From NCBI GenBank assembly GCA_000310025.1, contig FN649758.1, positions 2,668,954 through 2,732,953 on the forward strand: a DNA stretch of 64,000 bases, in the 5' to 3' direction. The position numbers were made by a program, and so were the translations under genes. This stretch comes from Ectocarpus siliculosus. Lineage: Eukaryota > Sar > Phaeophyceae > Ectocarpales > Ectocarpaceae. The notes beneath the pieces are model-generated. The model saw nothing but the letters and a program-made list of their open reading frames with translations, searched no databases and had not been told where the DNA came from. Below, piece by piece: positions 50,124 through 61,929 of the stretch; the stretch's first letter is position 1, and the number at the start of each line of letters is the position of its first letter.

Positions 50124-53100
50124 CTATTTTAGTTGTTCTGCCCATCTGGAGTCCCCCAACATGCTGCTCTCGCTTTTGTTGGTTCCTGGTCGTTTCTTTC
50201 GACGGGAATACATCAACGATCGGCTGCTGCTACTGCTAGCCGCGCTAATTGTCCGCCGCGCGGTGTTGTGGGTCGGTAAGGCGAGCCTTACCCCGCCTAC
50301 CGCCCGCGAATGCATTGCCGGCGCTTCGGGCGTGGTCACGTCAGTCGTTCCTCGGGCGGGTGATGACGCCACGAGCAAGTTCAGTTCTTTCTCTGCTTGG
50401 ACAGGAGGGGCGGAAGGTGAAACGTTTGTTTTTCGGGCGAGGAGAGCGAGCGTTAGGAAACGGAAAGCACATAGGGCTTCCATGATGAAAGTGTTCTCTC
50501 ACACCACCGTCGAAGGTACCCTATCAATCCTCTCACCACGTACCAGGGACATCCTTACCTTTCGCTTTTTCCGCGGCTTCCCGTCGATCAAGAGATTTGA
50601 GTTTCGCCTCTGCACGTCGCCGCAAAAACTCAACGTCCGTTGATCCAGATCCCACGCTTTCACAATCGTCAGAGAACTCTTCGTCACCAATAGAGGTACT
50701 GCCAAGATCGGCGCCCTCGCGGCGTGCACGTTGACGCGACTGCCGACGGCGATGGTGCCCGCTACCCGTCTCCCCGTACGCCGGCCGCTCCGGAGAGGTC
50801 GCTCCCGTTCCAGGTCTACCGGGCCCTGTGAGCATCGCCCTCCCCGGCGAGACAAGAACGCCCCCGATCCCCGCCAAAGGGCGCCCTCGCCGCTTGCTTC
50901 GCCCGTTCACGGCGGCAGAGTACACCGGTGGAAGGAAATATGGCGAGTCGCTGCCGTCGCTGTCACGACTGGCCCATCGCCCCTCTTTGCTGTTGTTGCC
51001 GTTTGCCTTGCCGTTCGAAACTGGAAGGTTGAGGAACGGGACGAAGGCGCGGGGAGGTCGCCCGACTGGGGCCCACTCTGCACCTGGTGCCGCCCCTGGC
51101 CCTCGGTGCTCCCCACCCTCGTTGTCGCGACTCCCCGTCCTACCGGTACCGCGCCGTCGCCAGGACGCTTTCTCGACGTCATCACCAGCGGCACCGTTGC
51201 CACCTCCTCGAAGAGAGTCGATTCCGAGGGCGAAGGACAGGTCAGCTGAGGCTATCCTGGATGTCCCAACAAGTGGCATTGGGACGCCACCACCACCACC
51301 GCCTCCGTCACCCACCCCGCCTTCTGCAGCGGGTGTCTCCAGCCTCCGTCTCACCGAGCCGTCCGGAAATACGTACCGACTCTCGGCCCGAATACCCCCT
51401 GGGGAGACTGCGCCGTAGTCCAACGGTCGGCGTTTGCTGTCGCGTCCGTCACGACTGTTTGAGACTGCACCGCTGCTCCACGCCCGAGCACCCGGCACTT
51501 GTTCTCGGAACGTGGAATCACCACCTAAATCATCTACGACGTTTTGTTCACCCCAACAATTTACACGTGTTACACGTCAGATGAGGAGAGACAAGGTTGG
51601 ACTTAGAAATATACTTGTTGTTGAGCGCATGGGTGAGAGTATTGGTAGAATTGGTGCGTGATAGATACCACATGAGGTTGGTTGGGCTACCGACCGCTTT
51701 CAGGAGAGATTTCCATGTGGTATTCGCCTACAGCGGCTGCGTTGACAGTATGAGCGGTATGATCTCTACAACCAATACCAATCGCAAACATGTGAGTGTA
51801 TGGAGTCGTCAGAGGGACAAATGCTCCGTGTGACTGGCAATTATGAATTCTCAGCCAGCGTTTCTGTGCAAAGCGAACTGCCCCGACCGTAAGCACCTTT
51901 TCGAAGCCTGTCAGTGTCGCAACCTCCCCCAGGTGCCCGATTGCCATCACTCAGTCTTCGCAGCCCAGCCAGCAATAGACGATCTTCCGCGGTTTCATCC
52001 GTATCAAACTTTCGGTTCGCCACGTACGCATTCTTGGCTGCAAAGTTGCTCTGAGAACGGGGAGTCATGAAGCAAGGCACGTAGGTAGTCATCGCTATTG
52101 CGCGAATGCCCGGTGCGTGAGGTTGCAGCGAGCGCCTTCTTTCTTCGAATACTCGAGTGGAAGGCACTTCGAGGAATCAGGTCCCATAACAGTCGTAGAA
52201 GGGAATCAATTTATCAACAATTGCATCAAGTTATTTCTTGGACGGCAAGAGGATCACCTGAAGGCATGGCAATCGAAGTGGATCGCCTAAAGCTGCAAGT
52301 ACCTAGGGTCGGGATGTTTACCTACCTCGGCCCGCCTCCGAGCACTGGGGCTTGGTGTGCGCCCCTCACCCTCAGCACCCTCCGTGGAGGGAGGTGGCGG
52401 TACCCTCCACAACTCGTTGCCTTCTGCCCCACCTCCCGCGATTCCGAGTTCCTTGGCTGGTGGGTGCTTGGATGCCCGACGTTCATACGCCGCTCTTAGG
52501 GCTGCCGCCTCCGACTCTTTCGCGACCCTTGCGATATCAATAAGCTATGGATTCCGAGAGACATGGACGTGGTTTGGTGGAACGTGACGGGGTCTGTAAA
52601 AAGTTCAGCAGGATGCCAGGACGTGACAGAATGCCAGGAGAAATACCCACTTTTGCTATTGCCTAGGGCCGTGTGATGGGTTGCGTTTCAATTTAATGAC
52701 TTCTGACAAGTAGGGGAGCGCACCTTCCTTTTCTCGGCCTCTTGCTGGCCGACTTCGTGTCTCAACACCTCTGTCAGCTGCTTCTGTTTCCATAGCTCGG
52801 TGCGAAGCTTCTCGATGGATACCCCCTCCCTTGGGGTAGCGAGGCCCCGTGGAGACGCAGGAGGTTGGTGAGGAGATGGGCCATCACTGTGCGTTGTCGT
52901 TCGTTGAGGACGGGGTGAAATTGAGAAGAGCATCTACGACATGCGGCCCAGGAGCATACGCGAGGGGGAACTTGCGCCATCGCTGAGCACACATACTGGA
53001 GGCCGGTAAAATAGACAGAATGCCTACCAGAGGTAGTACAACGTTCGTGATACACAGCCACAGCAGCGTACCTTTGGACGGGGCCCTTCGTTTCAATTTT

Positions 53101-56100
53101 GCTGGGCTCCACCATTTGTTCGCCGTTGTCCGATTGCGCTTCAATGGACGGTGTCTGTGAGAGCAAATAAAAAGCGCGTGTCGTTGATTGGTTGCACCGC
53201 GACACAGAAAATTAGTCGGCTAGGTCCCACAGCGGTGTCGTCGATCATGTACAGGACTACGACCTCCACGGCTTGACCACGCACCTCCTCCGGCACATTC
53301 GGGATAAATGGGCGTGAAGGAAGGGGTGGAAAGAAGGGAGAGGCTGGTGCTAAGGAAGAAGGTGGATAGTGAGGAACGCTTGGAGGTGTTCGGGGGGAGT
53401 TTCGAGGAGACCAGGAGCAACAAGCGTGAAACGGCCTGACGGACTCTACGAACAAGATAAACAAGTGTGGTGGGTGACATGACGATGCCAGGCGATAGTA
53501 TGATGACGCCAAGTCATCATGATGCGGCCCCGTTTAATGGGAATGGGGATACCCTATCCTGTTGACGAAGGGGACGCATGGGAGCTCCCGAGAACGAAAC
53601 CGGGGAAATTCCGGTATGTGATGGATCAACGCTGGTAGGTGAGGCATCTGTGAGGCCACATCTGCTTTGGTACGCTAAGAGATAAGACGCCTTCGGCACG
53701 CCAAAGAGAAACGGAACACGAGAATCCCCGAAGCAAAGCATGGATGTAGGGCCACGAGTGTCCTGAGCGTTCGAGGTGTCCAACGGGACCGTGCAGTGTC
53801 TGGAGTTGGCCGCGTGGTAGATGAGTACATGCTTACAGAGGAGAAGCAGACAAATACGCTTGCATCCCCATGCGGCGGCATCAAAGTTTTGTTGGATTTC
53901 CCAGGGCGGTTGCAAGCGAGCAGGCAGCTCGTTTTCAAGATCCGGTATCACTTCTTACCCCACGCTCCCGCCCGGGAAGATGCGGCATCATAACAGAATC
54001 CTCGTGTCTCTTCTCGTTGACCTCGAGCTCGCGCGGTGATTTGATCGGCCTCGGGGAACGGGTGCCTCCCCCCTTTTTCGTAGGAAACTCAGACACCGGC
54101 AAATTGGCCGGATTGGAGGACGCCTGGACGAGGGGTTCTTCAGCAGCCCGCTCCCTGGCGTACCTGGACGGGTTAATCAATATTTCCGCCATGAGTGTCG
54201 TGAATAGTAAATCGCGCACGCTTGCCAGGTTGTTGATGCGGCTGAACTCAAACGGCTTTATTTTGGTATCCCACCATCCAATCCACTCTCACTGTATCAC
54301 TTACTTTCTTTCGAGCTCCTTTTGCTCCCTCTCCACCCTTGCATCCTCCCGCTTCTCCTCTTCCCTGTGGCGGAAATGATACGAAACCACAAGGTTGCAA
54401 GCATTGTCACATGGTCTTGTGTTGTACCGCCCTAACGCTAGAAATTTGCTGGGTGCAGACCGACAAGGAAACATTGAAAGGACATACGACACAGGAAAAC
54501 GCGTCTTCGAATGAACCCTCTGGGGCTACTCGCTGTTTTGCGGTGCGACACAAACCTGAGGCTCCTTTGGATTCCAAAGCGCATAGAGACAACGACCTGT
54601 TGGTGAACCGAGATCGCCTAATGTGACAAAACGGTGCCTGTAGCATATGTTAGCATGAACGCCCTAGCTGACTGTGATAGGACATCCGTGTCGACGTATG
54701 CTACAGTACTTCGCTTAAAGAACAACATAATCATGTTGCTGCGTCAATGGTCTTGACGTTATTTGGTGGTCGTGCCTGGACTCCGCCGCTGCCTTTTCCT
54801 TGCGAGCCGCATGAGCTAGTCTCGCCTCTTCCGCCTCCTTCAACAGCTTTTCCGCCTCGAGTGCTTTCGCAAGCTTGCCTTCCTGCTCATACCTGATGAG
54901 GTATACAAGCAAGTTCGTACCACGATACAGCATTGGGTGCAATGCTTTCTCAACACCCAAGGTGTCGTGCAGACTGGGAAAACCGAGAAAAACACAAAGA
55001 CGGGGCCTTTCTTTTCAAAATCTGAATCACATTAGTTTTTTTCGGAGAGCCAAACAAATCGAAAGTATCCCAAAGCGGAATGTTTACCGCACGAAGTACG
55101 TTTTCTCCAGGCCTTCCCGCTTCAGGAAACATGTCTCCACCGAAGTTAACTTTGGTAATTGACGTTTGTTTTGTTGCCATGCCAACTCGCACGTGACGAG
55201 ATGCCGTTTCGTACAAAAGTTGCTTTCGGCAACCGATGGATCTTGTGTGCATGCGAGTAGGTTATTGAGAACGTGTCACCTCTCATGAAGCTGCTCTCGT
55301 TCCTTTTGAAGCCTGAGTTCCTCCTTTCGTTCATGCAACTCCAGTTGGGCCTTTTGGATGTCCCGCCGGACCTTTCAGTACAGCAAGCATGGTCTCGAGG
55401 ACATGTAAATACCGCCTGACTGTTGTTGTTACCACCGCAACAGGGGATGCATGCAGCCGGGCAGAATATCCATGGAGTGATGCAACTATGCGTCATGCGG
55501 TACTGTCGGTGGGAAACATACCACCCAAAGGACCCTTACAAAGTATGGTACACCTGCCATACAGCTACAAGCTCAACGAGGAGTGGACATTGCACCACCC
55601 AATTCTATCCCTCAACGGATAAATCACATTGCACCAAATCCTCAACGAGAGTAATAGTGAGCAAGTTTCACGTGTACCTAAACGCGCATCAACCCACCTT
55701 GTTGTCTTCGACTTGCTTCTTGAGAGCTTCAGCCTGCACCCTGCTTTTCTCCCTGTCCCTCTCGGCATTCGTCTCTATGCCTAGAAGCTCCCTCAACCCG
55801 CTACCCCGCCTTGATGGAGCACCAACACCCTCAGCATCACTAACATCTGCACCACCCCCGGATGGAGCCAGTAGCGATGACGATGTCCCATCGTGTCCGC
55901 TACCGAAAAGCTCGCTGCTTGTTTGCGGGGTCGATTCCCCAACGGGCCCGCTCGACGGATCTATCGCAGATGATGCAGAGAGCCCTTGGTTACCCGTGGC
56001 AGCGGGTGCGACGGCACGCATCTTTGCAGGAGATCTCTGCCCTCGGCCGGTTGTAGAGTAGTTGTCTTTAATCACGGGTACGCCGAGAGGGCCTATTTCG

Positions 56101-59100
56101 TAACCGGGCGCCATTTTCTTTGGGTTTTCAGGGGCGAGAAACGTTCAAGTGGGGATGGAAGGGTTGGGTCGTGGTGTTCACACGAAGAGTACGGTAGAGA
56201 ACTGCCAAGAAGCACGAGGAAATAAGGGCCGGTCCGATCACCTATTTGAGGTGACTGGTGGTCAGCCAATGCATTCTCCACGCAATAGGATCACCGTATA
56301 TATCTTTGTCTAGACAAAAATCCGATGTACTCTATTGCATATGCATGTGCGAACATCGCGGGGGGAAAGAAACATCGATCAATCGGATGGTGGATGTTTC
56401 TAGGCGGCAGTTGGTTCTGCAGCGGTGCGCTCGAAACAATTTTCCCTCTCTGCGTTCTCACGTTTCGCTCGCTTCTCTCTTCCATAGCTTTCTGCAGGTG
56501 GAAAACCTCGGCCTCCTTAGATCCGGGCACCCCCTGCTTTCGCTGGTCTTGGAGTTTTGTGTGCTCGGCCATCTATGTTGACGCCACGGTGCCCAGAAAT
56601 TAGGGCGGGATGCGTACGAAACAATTGAATAGCACTTGTGGCAACATTACATTTGCCGGGGTTTCCGGGGTAAGAGATTGTACCGTGGATCGGTCATGCT
56701 CATAATTTGAGCCAAACACGCAGATCGTGAAGCAAAAGGCACAACTGGTGCTTATCGTGCGGGAGATTGACAACAATGCAAGCGATATGAAGTCGTGCTT
56801 GTTGTTGTTCGAATGGGATGGGCCAAACAGTAGAGGGCAGTCTCTCAAGAAAGCTTTGGGACAGAAATACGAATCTCAACAGTCAATCAGGAAGGATTTA
56901 AAGACTCCAACTATGTATTGAGACGAGGTAATATGCTTTTTAGAATATGCAGATCGTGAAGTACAACGAAAACATGCAATTCACAACTCATGACTGACCC
57001 TGTCCTGGACATCATTCTCTCGGCCCGAGAGATACTCTCTTCCTCACCTGAGCCTCCAGGTCTCTCCGATAAGACTCCTTCTTTGCTTGTATCCTGGCGA
57101 GTTCCTCCGGGTCGACAGGATTGTGCATCGTACTGGCCTTCGTGGAACGTACCCCAACCCCACCCCCCGCTGCTGGAGCCCCGCCGGGAGGACCTCTAGG
57201 TCCAAAGTACCGACGGTCCTGCTGTTCACGATGGTCCCTAATCGGACCCGGATGTACATTTCTGTCGTGCCCGCCCCCCACAGAAGGGTTAGTGATGTCC
57301 CAGCTCTTGCCTCCGAACTCCGGCAATCTTGTACGATTACCGGGATACCCGCCTCCTCTTTCTGGATAGGGTCCGCTCGTGCCCCAACGTTCCCCCCGTC
57401 GTTCTCCATCATCCACGAAATCTCTCCGAGGAGGAGGAAGCCCGGAGGCGGAAATCCCATCAGCTACCCACTTCGCATTCCCCCGTCTTCCCGTAGGGTA
57501 TTCTAGCTCGTCATAGTCCCCACGGCTGGGGTAACCCTTCGGGTTGCTACCGTAGGCCTCGTAGTGGGTTCCGGGGACAGGAGGTTGTCGACTGTGTCGG
57601 TGCTCTCCCACTTCGTACGGCCCTTGGCTTTGAGCCTGAGATGACGGCCAAGCGCCGTATGGAGTTGCGTGTTCTCGCAGGTATTCTCTTTCGAAGGGCT
57701 GTTGGCTCCAATCCCGAACGTGCTCGCCCGCTTGGGGTCGCGGGCCGGGCTGGAGGTGCCCGGCTTCACGTGGGGCGCTATTTCCGTAATTCTGCCCGAA
57801 GAATTCGGGGTTGTTGTTGGTGTTTCTTGTGCCGCTGTTACTGTTCCTGAGCCGTGTTCTGGAGGGGCTGGTGATATCCCCGATAGGCCTTTCATCGTTT
57901 TGCAGTGCCAAATCAACGAGTTCGCGTAAAACATCGCTTTAACAAGTGGATTGGGAACCAAACACGGGATATGGTGGCATGTGAACACGATCGATAAAAA
58001 AAACAACATACCAGCGCGTTTGACGTCATGTGATGGTCGACCCATATGTTTGACAGGCGTGGCGTCCAGGTCAAACCACTTGGAACGGTCAGTGGTGGGC
58101 AAGGTGTGAAAGAGCGCGTGCTCATCGTGAGCGAAACAATGAAGTGGAAATCTGTGTGGCTGGACATCGAAAGTGTAGGTAATGACACCAGATTGTCGTG
58201 GGGTACATAAAAAAACGCGGTCGACAAACAATGTGTAAACATATTGGAGCACAGATGAGGCAGGGTTTGGTCGCAGCTCTACCTTCCGAGCGAGTCGACC
58301 TTCGGCGCAGCCATGTCCCGTCGCAATGCCTCGGCGTACTCCCTCTGGTGATTCACCCGCTCCTGCCTGTGGATAAAAGTCGAAAGGGAGGACTTTCGTT
58401 GCCATATTTCAACCACCGAAAACCGACAACTGTATGTACAACCCACCATCCTTCAAATTGGTGGTTTACACGCAGAAAACATTCGGCGGGAGATTAAACC
58501 GAAGCCAACCAGAAGAAGGGCAGAGGTGTTCCTCAACTAGATAGTACAACTAATCTGCATAGTGTCACCTCGCTGTCGCCAAAGGGTTGCTAACCTCCCC
58601 TCGCGAAAGAGAAATCTTCTCCTCTGTCCTGGGCCTTCCCTGACTGCGGTGGTCGTCAATCTGTGATCTACGCCGCTCGGGTTCTCCGCTTTGATAATCA
58701 AACGAGCTGACTCCCCCTAGCAACCGTTGGTGCAGCTGCTGGTAATATTTCTCATATCCACCCTGCTCAAACATGTCCTTCGGTGGCTGCACTCTCGCAG
58801 CCACAAGACTCTGTTGAGCTTGATTGATACTTTTTTGTGCTGCTATCTGAGCTCGGAGCTGCTCAGCGTACTCCGTGTTGGATCGTCTTCGACGCGCTTT
58901 CCTTCCTTCCGTAGCGCCCTCGATCCAGCTCGGCCCAGCGTTCGCAGAACGAGAGTTTTCCATCTCCCCTTTTGCGGCCCGCTGTGCGTTCTCCTTCGCA
59001 GCCATCTGCTCTCGCAGCTGTTGGGCGTATTCGGCCTTCGCTTGTCTCACCGATTCATTCACCCATTCGTCCTCACCACCCCGGAGACCTTCTTCATGTT

Positions 59101-61573
59101 CCCCAATGGCAGGGCCGGCAGCAGAGGAAACGGTGGAGACTTTACATTTCCTTTCGATTTCCATGGCCTTCCTTGTAGCCTCGTCAGAAGCCATCTGCTC
59201 CCGCAGTTGGCTCGCATACTCGGCCTTGCGATCAATCGTCGAAGACACCGTAGTTGTGCCGTCTTCCGTTTCTACAGGCTGGGCATGCGGCAAAGTTCGT
59301 CCTCGGTCTGCGGGAATAGTAGCAGCAACCGGGCCCGGGCGGCGCGCGTCGTCATTGCCACGCTGGGCAGCCGCCACACCAGCCATCATCTGCTCCCGCA
59401 CATGCCTCGCGTAGTCTGAGTCAGGACGTGCTACGCCGGCCATGGTAGGGTTTGGCTGACGACGAGGAAGATTACCTTGCTCAGGTAGACGCAGTGGACC
59501 AGATGATGGCGCACGCTTCGCTTCCTGCGGAGGAAATCTCGCTTGTTCGACTCTCCCGCTAGTCTCGTCGATACCTGGTTTCCGTTGGATTTTAGCTCCA
59601 GGTGATGGAGCATTCGGTAGTTCCGTCGGATCGACGTTTTGTTGTTGATCCGACGCACTTTGTTGCACTTCACGGATGGTGGGAGCAACGAGGGCGGGCG
59701 AATGCCCTGACATCACAGAAGATTCTTGAGCCTGGTTCCCCTGGAAGCGTACTCTGGGCTCGCCCGAGGTACTTCCCCTCTGGGCAGCGAGGTATTGCTG
59801 ACGTTTTTCTTCGTATTTCTGTACGCGAAAGAGCATGACAGGAAATTTTCCGTGTTTGCTTGATTCTCTACTTTTCAGGTGCTGTTGGTTCATCAACCAC
59901 AAAGACGATATAATCGTCCTCCACAGGATAAAGCCACGTATTCGAGACACCAGTTTGTTACGTAGAGTACGACAGCAATGAAAGGAGAATATTCTTCACT
60001 GCACAACATCCCTAGCCCTTGACGTGCCACGACACACTGTTATTTCCGAAATTGGGGGCGACAAACATACGCTCACAATCACCGTCCTACCGTTCTCACC
60101 GCTTCCCGGGAGCTTTTATCGGCCACCTTCTGGTCCAGCGCTGAGGTTAAGCTTGCACCACCGGCGGCTGGAATAGGCACGACCGCTCGCACGGTGGACG
60201 AGGTTTCATGTCCGTGTGAGCGTGGATGCCCTCCCTCATTGCGCGTTGATCCCGCTCGCTGTTGTGAGAAGATGTGCAACCGTCAGTTGTTCGCTTGACA
60301 CGAATGATGATGCTAGCCTCATTTTTTTTCTTTGGGGAGAGATATTGCGTATTACCCGAATGCCACGTTTTATCGCAATGGAAAACGTCAAGCTCGTTTG
60401 AAGAGCTAGGATCTCAGAACCGGGAAAAACGTCGCAAGTGCTGGCTCACCTCTGCGTTCACCGATCGATTGCTGGCTGCTGCTTCGCGCTCGAAAGCCTG
60501 CCTCTCCTGCTCGCGTTCCTGGAATACCTTGTCCGCTGGTCCTTCCTGAGGCCCATGCAAGCTTCTTCGCCTGTTTTGACCATTCACATATTTAGTGAGA
60601 GAGACAGAAAACACTCGAGTCCGTCGAGGGGCCCGCCGCATGGACAAGAAGCCCACGATCACCCGCCACTTCTTGCGCAGAATATGTTTTAAACAAGGCA
60701 ATTGCGATTGTTTCGGCTCTCTAATCTGGAGACGCAGCAAGATAAAATACCAATCCTCTGGCGCATGCTTCGTGAAATCATCAGTGATGAAGACATGCAT
60801 TACAGTAGTAGAACATGTTGATCGCGTTGCCCTCCAGAAGGTCGTGGTGGGCTGTTATGCAAACAAGACCCAACCGCGGGTTATCCATTTCAGTACTGCT
60901 GTACAGTACACATGTTGTATACAAATGTAGTCTTGACCTGAAACTAGGGATCGCAGTACCTTCGCTCTTCGTGGCGCGCCGCGAGTCTGCGATCACGCTC
61001 CGAAAGTGCGGCCCCGCTACCGGGGGGGATACCAACAGCAGTCATTGCAACTGCCGGTGCATGACCCGGCGCCCATTGCGGCTGTGCAGCGATTCGGAGA
61101 CCTTCCCGACGTGGAACCCGACAGAACAAACAAGAGAACACAGGCACGCGTCGAGATATTGAGAGAAAGGCATAATCGAAACAAAGAAAGAGGGCGTTGT
61201 GGCCGATTGCCTCAATATATGTTGAAGGTTTAGCGACTTCCCTCCCCCCTGCCGTAACATTTTGGCGCAAACAACGCACGGATCTCTTGACACTACATCA
61301 GCAAAGAGGCATCAGCCGACTTTCTAGCGGGGGAGACTACAGTGTATGTACCACAGGGAAAGCGGGCAGAACTATTGGGGATAGCCGGCAATCGTTTTAT
61401 CTCTTACCGAACCGAGCGCGAAAGAAAGTTGTACGAATATTGTCGAATCAAATTGTTGTCTACACATTCACTTTTTTGGATATCGAATCATTTGATGCCT
61501 GCGGCGGCTTGCCTGATCCAGCCTGGGGTAGTGGCATGAAGATATGGCTCCCGGTCTCGGCTGCAGGTGACAT
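50124..61573 (-). CDS. CSPP-like coiled-coil protein with repeated YAxxLRxQ motifs
   Basis: Complete 19-exon gene: 61573-61472, 61081-60960, 60570-60450, 60258-60100, 59818-58569, 58366-58283, 57936-57048, 56572-56462, 56117-55698, 55371-55280, 54892-54776, 54364-54305, 54163-53959, 53154-53072, 52886-52724, 52544-52326, 52050-51924, 51533-50559, 50392-50124. The exons total 5,568 bases, exactly divisible by three, giving 1,855 residues. The hallmark is short charged helices: SDYARHVREQMM, AEYASQLREQMASDE, AEYAQQLREQMAAKE, TEYAEQLRAQIAAQ, REYAEALRRDM, KESYRRDLEAQ and EELRLQKEREQLHE, with disordered Pro/Gly/Ser linkers between them. Such units are typical of CSPP1, a centrosome, spindle-pole and ciliary microtubule protein. 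Architecture and length fit, but no full-domain match can be shown by eye; another centrosomal or flagellar coiled-coil protein is possible. Exon 11 has two possible donors of the same phase. Confidence 0.7.
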
Positions 61574-61929
61574 TGTCTCGATATGTAACTGACAAAGGGT
61601 GGCGGTGCTCAGGCGGGGCCTGTGCCACAGCGGCACTGCCCTGCCCTGTACCTCGCCGTTCCACCCACTACGGCCCCGAGCTGCTGCTGGATCCTCTTCT
61701 GTCGGCGAGAGAAGAAGCCGACTCCAGGCAACTCCGGGAGAGAAAAAAAAAATGGTGCCGCCGCCGCCAAAACCATTCGAACTCCGTAATCTCGCCGCAT
61801 CTGCGAGCTCAGCACTGAGAAGTGAGCAGTGAGCACAGATCGCAACGGCCACAGCCTAGCTTCTGTAGCTCCACGGAGAGCTCAAGAAATCGCAGAGAGA
61901 AAAACGAGGGTGCATGCTACCGGCTGGCA
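61574..61929. promoter_or_regulatory. 356-bp divergent promoter between CSPP-like gene and APC10
   Basis: The start codons of the two genes face away from each other and are 356 bases apart, so both 5' UTRs and core promoters share this segment. It is GC-rich at the CSPP side, with an A run at 61742-61751 (AAAAAAAAAA, interrupted by one T after it). No TATA box is evident. An in-frame ATG at 61822 could extend APC10 by 36 residues. Confidence 0.6.

Noticed and set aside
57503-58405. 300-codon minus-strand ORF
   Set aside because: It reads exon 7 of the CSPP-like gene in the wrong frame and runs through two introns; the alternative frame (57936-57048) has matched splice phases.
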